A stretch of DNA of 64,000 nt, taken from positions 248,001-312,000 of the forward strand of contig CAVSME010000002.1 of the NCBI GenBank assembly GCA_963728985.1. Reading direction: 5' to 3'. Position 1 is the first letter of the stretch; each line of letters opens with the position of its first letter. A model generated the notes under the pieces. It worked only from the letters and a program-made list of their open reading frames with translations, did no database searches and had not been told where the DNA came from. The position numbers and the translations under genes are program-made. Positions 40,520 through 51,411 of this stretch are shown in pieces. This DNA comes from DASXAI01 sp963728985. Lineage in GTDB: Bacteria; Actinomycetota; Acidimicrobiia; Acidimicrobiales; Ilumatobacteraceae.

Positions 40520-41876
40520 GATGTCACTTCGATGACACCTGTGGCGTCGGACAGTTCGGCCCGCCGCCGTTGACGGCGGCTGAGCTTGCGGGGCGGTACC
40601 TCACCGAGACGTACCGCGGTGGAGTCGGAGATGCGCATGAGGATGGCGAGGAGGATGTAGTTGGCCAGCAGTGACGAGCCGCCGTAGCTGACGAACGGCA
40701 GCGTGACGCCGGTAAGGGGGAGCACCCGCGTCACCCCGGCGATGATGACGAACGCCTGCACGCCGATGATGGTCGTCAGCCCGGCGGCGAGCAGCTTCTC
40801 GAACGGGCGCTCGGAACGGTTGGCGATGCGCAGGCCGGCGCCGATCATCAGCAAGTACGAGATGATGATGGCCGACGTGCCCAGCAGGCCCAGCTCCTCA
40901 CCGATGGCGGCGAAGATGAAGTCGTTCTTCACTTCCGGGATGCGGGTGGGATCGCCGAGGGCGAGTCCGGTGCCGCTCACCCCACCCCATGCGAAGGCGA
41001 ACGCCGCCTGCACCAGTTGGAACCCCTTGCCGAGCGAGTCGGCCCACGGGTTCAGCCAGATCGACACCCGCGTGCGCACGGTGTCCTCGAACGTCCATGC
41101 CGCGTAGGCGCCGGCGCCGAACAGCACGGTCCCGATGGCGAGGTAGCTGGCCCGCTCGGTGGCGATCCAGAGCATCACCACGAACAGCGTGAAGAACAGC
41201 AGCGCCGAGCCGAGATCCTTCTGCCCGATGAGCACCAGCAAGCTGACCAGCCACGCGATCAGCACCGGACCGAGGTGCCGGGGTTCGGGCAGCCAGAGCG
41301 GGCCGACGCGCCATGTGGCCATGGCGAGGAGCTCGCGCCGCTCCACGAGGTAGGCGGCGAAGAACAGGGCCAGCGCGATCTTGGCGAACTCGCCGGGCTG
41401 GAAGTTGATCGGGCCGATCCCCACCCAGATGCGCGAGCCGTTGACGATCTTGCCGACGCTCGGCACGAACGGCAGCATGAGGAGGGCCATGCCGACGAAG
41501 GCGAACGTCCACTTGAAGCGGGCCAGATCGTGCACGCGGCGCAGCAGCAGGAGGGTGACGACGTAGGCGCCGACGGCGAGGAACGTCCAGTTGGCCTGCA
41601 GGCCGGCGAGGTTCGTGTCGATGCGGGCGATGAACACGTAGCCGACGCCGTTGAGCAGCGCGGCGATCGGCAGGAGGACGCCGTCGGCACCAGGTGCCAG
41701 CCGGCGCGTGGCCAGGTGGGCGGCCAGGAGCAGGGCGAGGATGACGGCCAGGAACGGCAAGAGGTTGGCCGGTAGCGTCGCGGTCCGGCCGAGCGCGACG
41801 AGGGCGTAGGCGCCGGTGGTCACCAGCGCGGCCATGAGTACGAGGCCGAGCTCCGTGGAGCGGCGGGCGGAGGCGA

Positions 41877-41880
<4 letters not shown>
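40516..41880 (-). CDS. rodA: SEDS peptidoglycan polymerase RodA/FtsW family
   Basis: 454 residues from GTG 41880, whose GTGA overlaps the pstP stop; upstream in-frame codons belong to the phosphatase tail. Ten or more helices. The SEDS motifs GSRIWVGIGPINFQPGEFAKIAL, ATIGEELG-like FAAIGEELGLLG and the C-terminal LPFVSYGGSSLLANYILLAILM are intact. LIGQKDLGSALLFF carries the conserved Lys-Asp-Leu-Gly of the catalytic extracellular loop. It polymerises glycan strands from lipid II. The C-terminal tail is very basic (RKLSRRQRRRAEL). Confidence 0.95.
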
Positions 41881-43225
<1,345 letters not shown>

Positions 43226-43226
<1 letters not shown>

Positions 43227-43690
43227 CAGACCGCCTCCAGGATCGTGGAGCCGACCTGCAGGCTGTCGCCCCTGTGCATCGGCGTGGGCGCGCTCACGCG
43301 GTGACCGTTCACGTAGGTGCCGTTGGTCGAGCCGAGATCCTCGACGTACACCTGGCCGCTGCGCTCGAAGACGCGGGCGTGGAGCTGCGACACGAACGTG
43401 TCGTCGGGGAGGGCGATGTGACAGCCAGCGGCCCGTCCCACGGTCACCTCGGGTCCGATCTCGAAGCTGGTGCCCTTCTGCGTCGACGGCTTGTCCACCA
43501 CGAGACGGGTCGCCGGTCCGCCCCGGCTCCGGATGCGCCCTGGCTTGAGCTTGGCGCCGTTGCCGTTGCTCGCCTTGGCCGCCTTCGGGCCCCGGACCTC
43601 CGCCCACACCGCCCACAGGACCCGCAGGAAGAAGAGGTACAGCAGGGCCAGCAGGCACAGCTTGAGGAGACCGAGCAGGTTCTCGGGCAC
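43226..43690 (-). CDS. fhaB: FHA-domain protein FhaB (FipA)
   Basis: 154 residues from GTG 43690. An N-terminal membrane helix (LLGLLKLCLLALLYLFFLRVLWAVWAE) is followed by a basic linker. The FHA domain has EVTVGRAAGCHIALPDD, SQLHARVFERSGQVYVEDLGSTNGTYVNG. Arg, Ser and the STNG loop are the phosphothreonine-contact residues. It recruits phosphorylated partners to the growing cell wall. It is 15 bp behind fhaA and coupled to pstP. Confidence 0.94.
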
Positions 43691-43705
43691 GTCGCCGTGC
43701 GCTCC

Positions 43706-44365
43706 CTAGGACGCGTCGAAGCGAATGCGCGTCGCCCCGACGGTGATGGCGTCGCCGTCTTTGAGCTGGTGCTCGCTGACGGTCGCCCCGTTCACTCGCG
43801 TGCCGTTGGTCGAGCCCAGGTCGACCACCAGGAACCCCGTGCCGAACGGCCGGACCTCGGCGTGCCGGCGGCTGACGTTCGGATCGGAGAGGGTGATCTC
43901 GCAGTCCGGCAGGCGGCCGATGAGCACCGGCTTCTCCGACAGCGGGATGCGCTCGCCGGCCGGCAGGATCAACGTGCCGGCACCCACCCCACCCTGGCCC
44001 TCATGGAGGCGGCTCACGACGGTGAACCGGCCGGGGCGCAGCTCGTCGTCCAGGGCCAACTCGACCTGGACCGGGCCCATGAAGGTGTACCCCTCGTCCC
44101 GGGCGTACTCGCGGGCGGCGTCGCACAGCTCGCGGACCAGGGCCTCGTGGATCTCGGTGAAGGTGGCATGGTCCTGGGGGGACAGGGCGAAGGTGAAGTC
44201 GTTGGGGACGATGGTGCGGCCCTTCACGTCCACCGAGCGGTGGTCGTCCATCTCCCGCACCAGGCGCCGTCCCAGCTCGATGGGGCGCAGGCTGGACCGA
44301 AAGGCGCGCGAGAACACACCTTCGACCATACGCTCCAAGCCGCGTTCGATCCCTTGCAAGCCCAT
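43706..44365 (-). CDS. fhaA: FhaA (DUF3662 plus FHA domain)
   Basis: 219 residues from ATG 44365, which matches the family N-terminus MGLQGIERGLERMVEGVFSRAF; a start at 44395 would add ten residues. Residues 1-125 are the DUF3662 domain (LRPIELGRRLVREMDDHRSVDVKGRTIVPNDFTFAL). Residues about 135-219 form the FHA domain with PVLIGRLPDCEITLSDPNVSRRHAEVRP and DLGSTNGTRVNG. The mycobacterial FhaA is much longer, with a middle linker; here the linker is very short. It binds phosphorylated MviN in mycobacteria, regulating peptidoglycan synthesis. First gene of the cluster, 78 bp from the divergent tRNA-Leu. Confidence 0.92.
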   Translation of the reverse strand: MGLQGIERGLERMVEGVFSRAFRSSLRPIELGRRLVREMDDHRSVDVKGRTIVPNDFTFALSPQDHATFTEIHEALVRELCDAAREYARDEGYTFMGPVQVELALDDELRPGRFTVVSRLHEGQGGVGAGTLILPAGERIPLSEKPVLIGRLPDCEITLSDPNVSRRHAEVRPFGTGFLVVDLGSTNGTRVNGATVSEHQLKDGDAITVGATRIRFDAS

Positions 44366-44443
44366 GGAGAGCACCAGCGTACCGGCCCTGGCCAACGCGA
44401 TTGGGGCAGGGGAGGGGCCGCGCTAGCCTCAGCTGGCTCACTC

Positions 44444-44529
<86 letters not shown>

Positions 44530-44589
44530 AGTTCTGAGCAGGCCTTTCGTGGTAGCCGTTCGGCCGCTCGCCATTAGCTCACGGGGTCG

Positions 44590-44607
44590 TGCAACCATTT
44601 TGCAACC
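44590..44607 (+). repeat. Paired TGCAACC repeats, probable integrase arm sites (left)
   Basis: TGCAACC at 44590-44596 and 44601-44607, same orientation, 11 bp apart, 61 bp inside the attL core. A pair with the same core and spacing occurs at 63516-63534 near attR. Tyrosine integrases with N-terminal arm-binding domains use such direct repeats. Confidence 0.6.
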
Positions 44608-44671
44608 CGATCGGCCGCGCACGAGGTAGCACGGCACGGCACGAGGCGGCAGGAAGCGAGCGTCGGGGCGA

Positions 44672-44938
44672 CTAACGAGTGCGCGCTTGAGCGTCCATGC
44701 GGGCCGACGCGCGCCCTTCATAGAGCACGTCGGGCGCGAGATCGGCGCCGTTCGGCCACACGATCGTCCCGGCGTCACGGTCGACTCGAACGGAAGCGAA
44801 GAACTCGGGATCGGACCGGACGCGGTCGAACACCGGACCGCGGAGGTATGGCTCGAGGTCGATCACCCGTTCCGCGCCGTCATCGAACCGAAGGCGAACG
44901 ACTTGGTTCTCGATGAGCTCGACAGCGGTGACGTCCAC
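44672..44938 (-). CDS. DUF2442 domain protein
   Basis: 88 residues from GTG 44938, 5 nt after a perfect AGGAGG. VDVTAVELIENQVVRLRFDDG, VIDLEPYLRGPVFDRVRSDPEFFASVRVD and TIVWPNGADLAPDVLYEG are the DUF2442 signature. The family is short, often encoded next to DUF4160 as here, and has been suggested to act as antitoxin-like DNA-binding or regulatory partner; that role is not proven. The C-terminus has a basic extension of about 14 residues. It is the first gene inside the element. Confidence 0.85.
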   Translation of the reverse strand: MDVTAVELIENQVVRLRFDDGAERVIDLEPYLRGPVFDRVRSDPEFFASVRVDRDAGTIVWPNGADLAPDVLYEGRASARMDAQARTR

Positions 44939-44945
44939 GATCCTC

Positions 44946-45206
44946 CTAGCTGAGCGGATCGATCGTACCGGGCTCCCGGCCGGCGACGGCCCGCTCCCAA
45001 CACACGGCCAACTCCTGTCGGTGCTCGGCGACCCACTCGTCGACGAGGCGTTGGGCCCGCCGGGGTAGAGAGCCGTCGAGCACACCCCCCGTGGCAATGA
45101 TGAAGCGCGCCTGATGTTCGCCGTAGCGAGCGTGGAAGTGCGGCGGATCGTGGTCCTCGTAGTAGAGGTAGATCGAAATGCCGTAGAAGTAGCTCAGGCG
45201 AGGCAC
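44946..45206 (-). CDS. DUF4160 domain protein
   Basis: 86 residues. PRLSYFYGISIYLYYEDHDPPHFHARYGEHQARFIIATG is the full DUF4160 motif with the conserved HDPPHFHA histidines. RAQRLVDEWVAEHRQELAVCWERA forms the end helix. DUF4160 and DUF2442 genes nearly always occur together and are frequent on islands and near toxin-antitoxin loci; the biochemical activity is unknown. Its stop is 8 bp before the DUF2442 start, and the integrase stop lies 11 bp upstream of its start, so it may be transcribed with int. Confidence 0.87.
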   Translation of the reverse strand: MPRLSYFYGISIYLYYEDHDPPHFHARYGEHQARFIIATGGVLDGSLPRRAQRLVDEWVAEHRQELAVCWERAVAGREPGTIDPLS

Positions 45207-45217
45207 CCGGCTTGCAG

Positions 45218-46361
45218 CTACCCGTCGCCCAGGATTGCCCGGGCGCCGACGATGGCGGCGGCCTGGTCATCGACGGGCAGCACATGTTGGTAGATCGTCA
45301 TCGTCACGACCGGCGACGCATGGCCCACCCGCTGGCTCACCACCTTGAGGGGGACACCCTGGCTGAGAAGCGCGGTCACGTACGAATGACGCACGTCATG
45401 GAGTCGGATAGCGGGCAGGCCAGAGCGCGCACAGTGGCGTTTGAAGAGGACTGACAGACGTTCGGGATGGATCGGTGAGCCGTCCTCGCTGGTGAAGACC
45501 AAGTCGCCCGAGTCCTCGTAGCTCGAACCGAGCAGTAGGCGCCGCTCCATCTGCGCGACTCGGTGGGCTCGTAGTGCCGCAACTGTTTCGGGATCCAGCG
45601 CGATCGTCCGGGCCCCCTTCTCGGTCTTCGGAGTCAGCGTGAGAACTTCGTAGCGGGCGACTGTTCGGATCTGTCGGATGCTGATCGTCGCGTCGTCCAG
45701 GTTGACGTCGCACCATCGCATTCCGAGGAGCTCCCCTCGCCTCATCCCGGTCGTAGCTGCGAGGAGCCAGGTCGCAAAGAGTCGGTCCGTGCGCACCGAG
45801 TAGAGAAAGTTCCTCAGCTGTTCGGGGTCCCAGATCGTCATCTCGACGGCGGCGGCACGGGGCGGGTCGGCGTCGTCGGCGGGACTACGGGCCAGTCGCC
45901 CCCAGCGAACTCCGTCAGCAAGCGCCTTGTGAAGGGTGGCGTGGATGCGGCGAACCGTCGTCGGTGAGAGACCCCCACTGCCGTGGCGTCGACCGTCGGC
46001 GAGGAGCTCGGCGTAGAAGGCGTTGAGGCGCGGGGGCGAGGTTCAACAGTGGGACGCCACCCATCCGAGGGACGATGTGCTTCGTAACGTGCACCTCGTA
46101 AGACGCCAGGGTCGTTTCCTTGACCGTGGCCCGCTTCGCCGGCAGCCACTCGTCCGTAAGAAAGGCTCCGAGCGTCAGCTTGCTGGGCGGGACGTAGTTC
46201 CCCCGATCGAGTCGGCTCAGCAGCTCGACGCGCGCTCGGTCCGCCTCCCTCTTGGTTCGGTACCCGGAGTGCCACTTCCTCACTCGGCGGCCGGTTCCGT
46301 CGTGCCCAAGGTCGATTACGACCGACCAGGACGTACCGCGCTTGATAACCGTTCCCCTCAT
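45218..46361 (-). pseudogene. int: Tyrosine recombinase/integrase with one-base frameshift
   Basis: Two frames form one ~380-residue integrase. The N-terminal frame from ATG 46361 has the AP2-like arm-binding domain (GTVIKRGTSWSVVIDLGHDG) and SAM-like core-binding domain (LTLGAFLTDEWLPAKRATVKETTLASYE). It leaves register at GGVPLLNLAP. The next frame continues PRLNAFYAELLADG and carries the catalytic residues: Arg in TGMRRGELLGM, HDVRH, GHA and Tyr in TIYQHV. Removing one G from the five-G run at 46031-46035 restores LAPRLNAFYA exactly. Both halves are otherwise intact, so a sequencing error or a very recent mutation is likely. It lies beside attL and is the enzyme expected to recombine the tRNA-Leu sites. 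Confidence 0.9.
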
Positions 46362-46445
46362 GTCTCTCTCCCTGCCGGTCGGGTGCGGGACGACTCGTCG
46401 CGAGTAGTGACCACCGCCTCCCTGTGCCGCCCGGTGCTGCCATAT

Positions 46446-47111
46446 TCAGTTGGCGGGTCGGCGTTTGGTTTTGGTCTTTGTGCTGGTCTGTGCCGCTCCA
46501 TCCGTTTCGACTGTGTCCATCCGGGCGAGCAGGTCGGCGAGGCGGACGATGACGTCGTGGGCTTCGGCCACATCGCCGAAGGTCTGCCGTAGCTCGGCCG
46601 CGGCTTTCATCTCGCTGAGCCGGTCGAAGCGGTCGTTGGCGGTGGCGGCGGTGGCGGCGCCGGTCCCGGCGCCGTTCGCTTGTGTCTTGGCGGTGGCGGC
46701 GGCGTAGTCGAGGAGTGCTTGGCGCCAGGGCGGGGTGCTCGTGTCGGTGCCCAAGATGGCGTCGAGCAGGAGCGACATGTCCATGCCCCGCCAGGTGGCG
46801 TCGGGGGTGTGGAGCCCGGCGTCTTGTTCGGGTGGGGGCGGGAGGAAGAACCAGCCGATGGGCAGGTCGAAGCCGCGGGAGAAGGCGAGGAGTTCGTCGG
46901 CGCTGAACTGTTTGACCCGGGTCCCACCGATGGACCGTTCGATGGAGGAGAAGCTGGCGTTGGAGAGCCGGGTGCCGAGGTAGGGGGCGATCGCCGCCGA
47001 CGCCTGCTCCTGCGTCCAGCCGCGCATGGCTCGGGCCCGGGCCACGTTGAGCGCGACGACCTGGTTGGGGCTGTAGGTCCGGCGCAGGAAGCGGTCTGTC
47101 AGCTTCGCCAT
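46446..47111 (-). CDS. XRE-family transcriptional regulator of the element
   Basis: 221 residues. ALNVARARAMRGWTQEQASAAI...SNASFSSIERSIGGTRVKQFSADELLAFSRGFDLPIGWFFLPP is a helix-turn-helix of the XRE/Cro type, followed by the FxLPxxWFFLPP segment typical of actinobacterial element regulators. The C-terminal 90 residues are Ala/Thr-rich, then a coiled helix EAHDVIVRLADLLARMD. It is divergent from the excisionase-like gene and probably controls the promoter at 47158-47186, keeping excision and mobilisation silent. Confidence 0.88.
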   Translation of the reverse strand: MAKLTDRFLRRTYSPNQVVALNVARARAMRGWTQEQASAAIAPYLGTRLSNASFSSIERSIGGTRVKQFSADELLAFSRGFDLPIGWFFLPPPPEQDAGLHTPDATWRGMDMSLLLDAILGTDTSTPPWRQALLDYAAATAKTQANGAGTGAATAATANDRFDRLSEMKAAAELRQTFGDVAEAHDVIVRLADLLARMDTVETDGAAQTSTKTKTKRRPAN

Positions 47112-47157
47112 GCCCCGAGCCTAGATCGTCCCAATCGTCGAGTCATCAACCTTCGCG

Positions 47158-47186
47158 TTGGCAAAGGAATCGAGGCTGTGTATTCT
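47158..47186 (+). promoter_or_regulatory. Promoter of the excisionase-relaxase operon
   Basis: -35 TTGGCA (47158-47163), 17-bp spacer, extended -10 TGTG-TATTCT (47181-47186). Transcription would start near 47193, about 30 nt before GTG 47223. It lies in the 111-bp gap divergent to the XRE regulator. Confidence 0.65.
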
Positions 47187-47222
47187 ACGAATCCGTTCGG
47201 TAGTCGACGGGAGAGCAGATCT

Positions 47223-47570
47223 GTGGCTGAGGCCATCCCGGACCTTCTCACCATCGAGGAGGCAGCAGCGGTGCTGCGTATCGGCCGCACCGCCGCGTAC
47301 CAGCTGGCCCGGCGCTATCTCGCCTCGGGCGGCAAGGAAGGACTTCCGGTCGTGCGCGTCGGGCGGCTGTTGCGGGTGCCGAGGGTCGAGTTGGAAAGGC
47401 TGATCGGCGGCCCGATCACGTGGCCGTTGCTCGGCCCAACGACGGTCCCCGACGAGTCCCTCGTCCCCGCGACGAACACCGGCGGACCAACGGGCCGCCC
47501 GCGCCGTGCGCTCGCGGCATCAGCGCCGGCCAACTCGAGCTCCTCCAGGCGAACTGAGCTCCGATGCTGA
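47223..47570 (+). CDS. xis: Excisionase-like helix-turn-helix protein
   Basis: 115 residues from GTG 47223. LLTIEEAAAVLRIGRTAAYQLARRYLASGGKEGLPVVRVGRLLRVPRVELERLI is the MerR/excisionase-type winged helix with the usual GRLLRVPR wing. The tail is Thr/Ala/Ser-rich. Such proteins bend DNA at attachment sites or regulate the element. It lies 64 bp before the relaxase gene and is probably co-transcribed. Confidence 0.85.
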   Translation: MAEAIPDLLTIEEAAAVLRIGRTAAYQLARRYLASGGKEGLPVVRVGRLLRVPRVELERLIGGPITWPLLGPTTVPDESLVPATNTGGPTGRPRRALAASAPANSSSSRRTELRC

Positions 47571-47634
47571 CGACCTCCGCCCGCGCAACGTCCCCCGAGT
47601 TCTACAGACAAGTGCCCGCCGGCGGCCCTCGCTG

Positions 47635-50600
47635 ATGTTGCGCGTCACCACCCTGTACGCGTCGTCGGCGATGGCGACGGCCGCCTACTACACCCAGTAC
47701 CTCGCGCAGGCGCCCGGCGAGGAGCCGGGCGTGTGGAGCGGCCGCCAGGCGGCCGAGCTCGGACTCGCCGGACGGGTCGGGGCCGACGACCTCCAAGCGC
47801 TGCTGGAGGGCCGTGACCCCACAACGGGGACGCCGTTGGGCAGTGTGCTGCACGACCGGACGTTGGCGAGCGGCAAGGTGGTGCGGGCCGTGGCCGGGTT
47901 CGACGCCACGTTCTCAGCGCCGAAGTCGCTGAGTGTGTGGTGGGCGCTGACCGGTGATCCGGGACTCCTCGACGCCCACGACATCGCCGTGCGCGCCGCC
48001 CTCGAACACTTGGAACGGTTCGGGGCGACGACCCGGGTGCGGGTCGACGGCCGCCGTCAGCACCCGGACTCGCTCGGATTGACCGTGGCCACGTTCCGCC
48101 AGACGACGTCGCGAGCGGACGACCCCCAGGTGCACACCCATGCGGTCATCTCGGCCAAGGTCCAGACCGACGACGGCCGATGGCTGGCCATGGACGCCAG
48201 GTATCTGAAGCGGCACCAGCGGATGTTGGGCGGCTTGTACCAGTCGGTGCTGCGGGCCGAGCTGACCCACAGCTATGGGGTGGCGTGGGAGCCGATCGTC
48301 AACGGCCAGGCCGAGATCGCCGGCCTGCCCCGGGAGCTGCTCGAGGTGTTCTCCAAACGCGCCGCCCAGGTCGACGACGCGCTGGCCGTGAAGCTGGGCG
48401 AGTTCCGTCGTCGTGAGGGCCGGGACCCGACAACCTGGGAACGGGCGGCGCTCTGCCGGGAGGCGTCGGCCGACACCCGCGCTCACAAGACCGGCAACAG
48501 TGTCGGAGATCTGCGGACACGGTGGGCCGCCGAAGCAGCCGAGCTCGACTGGACGCCGGGCCGGCTCGTCACCGCCATCGACGACGCCGCACTGCGCACG
48601 CACGAGGTGCCGCAGATGGTCACCGTCGACGAGGTCATCGACCAGCTTTCCGTGTCGGGTTCGACGTGGACCCGAGCCGATGTGCTCCGAGCGCTCTGCG
48701 ATCTCCAGCCACCCGTGTCCGAGTTGTCGGGACACCCGTGGGCTGCCGCCCTCGAACAGGCCTGTGACCAGGTCATCGACGCCTGCGTCGATCTCGACCC
48801 GCCCGGTCTCGTCTCCCGGCGGCCCTCCGACGGCCGGTCCGTGTGGCTGGAACCGGTCACACCGCACTTCACCAGCGACACGATCCTCGTCGAAGAAGAG
48901 CAGGTGCTGGCCTGGGCCATGGACGCCCAAGCCGACGGGCCGGCGCCGTCACCGACGGTCGTCCGTGCCGGCCTCGACGTCCTACAAGCCGACGCCGCCG
49001 CGGCGGTCGCCGGCGCCGACCGGCTTGTCGTCGTGGTGGGACCTGCTGGCGCCGGCAAGACCACCATGCTGGAACGAGCGGTCGACGACCTGGCGTCGTG
49101 GGAGCGGCCCGTGTTCGGTGTCGCCCCAACGGCCAAGGCCGCCCGTGTCCTGCAACGAGAGACCGGCGTGGCCGCCGACACTGTCGCCAAACTGCTCCAT
49201 GAATGGAACCGAACCGACCGCGCTCCGGTCGACACGTATCGGCTTCCCGTCGGCACGACGCTGATCGTCGATGAGGCCGGCATGGTCGGCACCGCCTCCC
49301 TGCACCGCCTCGTTGACCTCGCCGAGCGGAACGACTGGCGCCTGGCGCTCGTCGGCGACCCGCGGCAACTGCAGGCCGTGGGCCGGGGCGGCCTGTTCGC
49401 TGAGCTGTGCAGCACCGGCCGGGTGCACGAACTGTCACGCCTGCACAGGTTCCGCGAGCCGTGGGAGGCGGCTGCCTCGCTGCAGCTGCGCGCCGGGAAC
49501 CCGAGAGCGCTGGACGCATACGAGGCGCACGGTCGAGTCGTGGCCGGCACCATGGACGATCATCTCGGGCGCCTGGCCGTCGCCTGGATCGCCCACACGA
49601 CCGCACGCCGGTCGGTGGCGATCACGGCCGCCACCAACGACCACGTCGACGCCATCAACGCCGCCGTCCAAGGGGCCCGACGGCGGGTCGGCCAGCTCGT
49701 CGCCAACGGTGCCGCCGCGATTGGCGGGGGCGAGCACGCCCATCCCGGCGACGTCGTCGCCACCCGCCGCAACGACCGCAACCTGCGCACGACGACTGGG
49801 GAGCCGGTCCGCAACCGTGACCTGTGGGACGTCGTCGCCACGCATCCCAACGGGTCGCTCACCGTGTCGCACCGGGCCGGACACGGTGTCGCCACCCTCC
49901 CGGCCGACTACACCCGCAATCATGTCCGCCTCGGCTACGCCGCCACCGAACACGGCAACCAGGGCGACACCGTCGACGTCGCGATCGAGGTCGTTTCGAC
50001 GGCCACCACCCACCGGGGCCTGTACGTCGGCGCCACCCGCGGGCGGGACGAGAACCGCATCCACGTCGCCACCGCCACCGACGATCTCGCCGACGCCCGC
50101 GACATCCTCGACACCGTCCTCGCCCATGATCGGGCTGACATCCCGGCCGTCACCCAGCGACGGGATCTCGCACGCCAAGCCGAGCCTGCTCGACCCCGGC
50201 GGCCTGAGGCGGCGTCGGTGATCCCTGACTGGGTCGAGCCGTGGCGCGCTCAGCTCCAACAGTGCCGTGAGGACCTCGTCAGCGACCTCGTCGACCGAGC
50301 CGACCGACAGGCCCAAGCCGCAGCCGAACTCGCTGACCTCCAGCCGGCACTCGCTGCCGCCCGGGCGGCCTGGCAGCCCTACGGCAACGCCATCGCCGCA
50401 ATCGAAGGCGAGCTCCGCGGCCGGCTACGGCCGGCCATGTGGAAGGCCAACAACGACGCGAGGTACGCCGGCTTCGGCCACCATCACACCACCGCCCGGC
50501 GGGCGGAAGCCGCCACCGCGCGAGTCACCGACGCCCAAGCCCGCATGGCTGACATCCACGCCGACGGCGCCGACATCAAACACCGCCTCGACACCCTCGA

Positions 50601-50940
50601 AGCCGAAGCAAAGAATCTCCGCGATCTCGCCTATCCCTCAGGGGGAGGCTTCGGCCTCGACGACATCGACGCCGTCCTGCACTCGGTCGACGTCTGGACC
50701 GCGTGGGCACATGGACGTCGGGTCACTAGCGCCGAACTGGTGGACGCGGTCGACATGCTGATGGACGTCGCCCGGCACACACCCTTCGTCGCACTCACCG
50801 GCGACCAGATCGATCGCTCGCAATGGTGCGAGCTGCTTGAGCCCGTCACCCAACTGCTACGTCGGCACGGCATCGAGCTCGATCACGATCGAGAGTTGGA
50901 CCTCGACATGACAGGTCCAGAGCTGAGCATCGACCTGTGA
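47635..50940 (+). CDS. MobF-family conjugative relaxase-helicase (TrwC/TraA)
   Basis: 1101 residues from ATG 47635, giving the family start MLRVTTLYASS. Relaxase domain 1-300: catalytic tyrosines Tyr18-Tyr19 in TAAYYTQYL, FSAPKSLSVWWAL and the metal triad in DPQVHTHAVISAK. The helicase part (about 440-840) has Walker A GPAGAGKTTM, DEAGMVG, GDPRQLQAVGRGGLF, and the late motif YAATEHGNQGDTVD, as in UvrD/RecD-like TraI helicases. A C-terminal coiled region (residues 850-1000) follows. It nicks oriT, stays covalently bound and unwinds the strand for transfer. No coupling protein is encoded in the element. Confidence 0.96.
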   Translation: MLRVTTLYASSAMATAAYYTQYLAQAPGEEPGVWSGRQAAELGLAGRVGADDLQALLEGRDPTTGTPLGSVLHDRTLASGKVVRAVAGFDATFSAPKSLSVWWALTGDPGLLDAHDIAVRAALEHLERFGATTRVRVDGRRQHPDSLGLTVATFRQTTSRADDPQVHTHAVISAKVQTDDGRWLAMDARYLKRHQRMLGGLYQSVLRAELTHSYGVAWEPIVNGQAEIAGLPRELLEVFSKRAAQVDDALAVKLGEFRRREGRDPTTWERAALCREASADTRAHKTGNSVGDLRTRWAAEAAELDWTPGRLVTAIDDAALRTHEVPQMVTVDEVIDQLSVSGSTWTRADVLRALCDLQPPVSELSGHPWAAALEQACDQVIDACVDLDPPGLVSRRPSDGRSVWLEPVTPHFTSDTILVEEEQVLAWAMDAQADGPAPSPTVVRAGLDVLQADAAAAVAGADRLVVVVGPAGAGKTTMLERAVDDLASWERPVFGVAPTAKAARVLQRETGVAADTVAKLLHEWNRTDRAPVDTYRLPVGTTLIVDEAGMVGTASLHRLVDLAERNDWRLALVGDPRQLQAVGRGGLFAELCSTGRVHELSRLHRFREPWEAAASLQLRAGNPRALDAYEAHGRVVAGTMDDHLGRLAVAWIAHTTARRSVAITAATNDHVDAINAAVQGARRRVGQLVANGAAAIGGGEHAHPGDVVATRRNDRNLRTTTGEPVRNRDLWDVVATHPNGSLTVSHRAGHGVATLPADYTRNHVRLGYAATEHGNQGDTVDVAIEVVSTATTHRGLYVGATRGRDENRIHVATATDDLADARDILDTVLAHDRADIPAVTQRRDLARQAEPARPRRPEAASVIPDWVEPWRAQLQQCREDLVSDLVDRADRQAQAAAELADLQPALAAARAAWQPYGNAIAAIEGELRGRLRPAMWKANNDARYAGFGHHHTTARRAEAATARVTDAQARMADIHADGADIKHRLDTLEAEAKNLRDLAYPSGGGFGLDDIDAVLHSVDVWTAWAHGRRVTSAELVDAVDMLMDVARHTPFVALTGDQIDRSQWCELLEPVTQLLRRHGIELDHDRELDLDMTGPELSIDL

Positions 50941-50962
50941 CTCGTCGCACCTCTCGGGCCGA

Positions 50963-51214
50963 TCAACACGGGTTCGATCCCAACCACCGGCCGCGCCGGG
51001 GCCAGGTGGGGTGATCCTTCGAGACGTCATCGATCGTCACGTACAGTTCGGTCGCGAGTGCGTCCAGCTCGGCGTCCCCGAGATTTCCAAGGGCGAACGG
51101 AGTAGCAACGCCGAACGTGGGACGCTCCAGCTCCGTCAGAAGCGGTCCCCTGGGAATTGCTTGTCCAGGGAGGTATGCGTCCAGATCGGGGAGCCGGTCG
51201 CAGAGCTCTCGCAT
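50963..51214 (-). CDS. Small hypothetical protein opposite the relaxase end
   Basis: 83 residues from ATG 51214. The sequence MRELCDRLPDLDAYLPGQAI, RGPLLTELERPTFGVATPF and LATELYVTIDDVSKDHPTW has balanced composition and mixed charge, unlike the off-frame noise around it. No family is recognised. It is convergent with the relaxase gene and its start is uncertain (ATG 51322 is possible). Confidence 0.45.
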   Translation of the reverse strand: MRELCDRLPDLDAYLPGQAIPRGPLLTELERPTFGVATPFALGNLGDAELDALATELYVTIDDVSKDHPTWPRRGRWLGSNPC

Positions 51215-51411
51215 CGGCACTTCGAGGATGGCCGACTGCGCTTGCGCGGTGGCCGCCGGGCGCCTCAGGCGGTCGATGGTCGTCCGGGGACGAGGGTCGG
51301 GCCAGCCGCCGACCGACGGCATCGACCGATGTTTTTCGCCTCGTGCCGTGGATAGCCTTCTTGCTGTCTGCGGCGTCGAGAACGGGCGTCGGCGGCAGGT
51401 TGGAGAGGGGG

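Noticed and set aside
46020..46050. Programmed frameshifting in the integrase gene.
   Set aside because: Nothing but a G-run is present: no known slippery heptamer with stimulatory structure, and integrases of this type are normally single frames. Indel or error is simpler.
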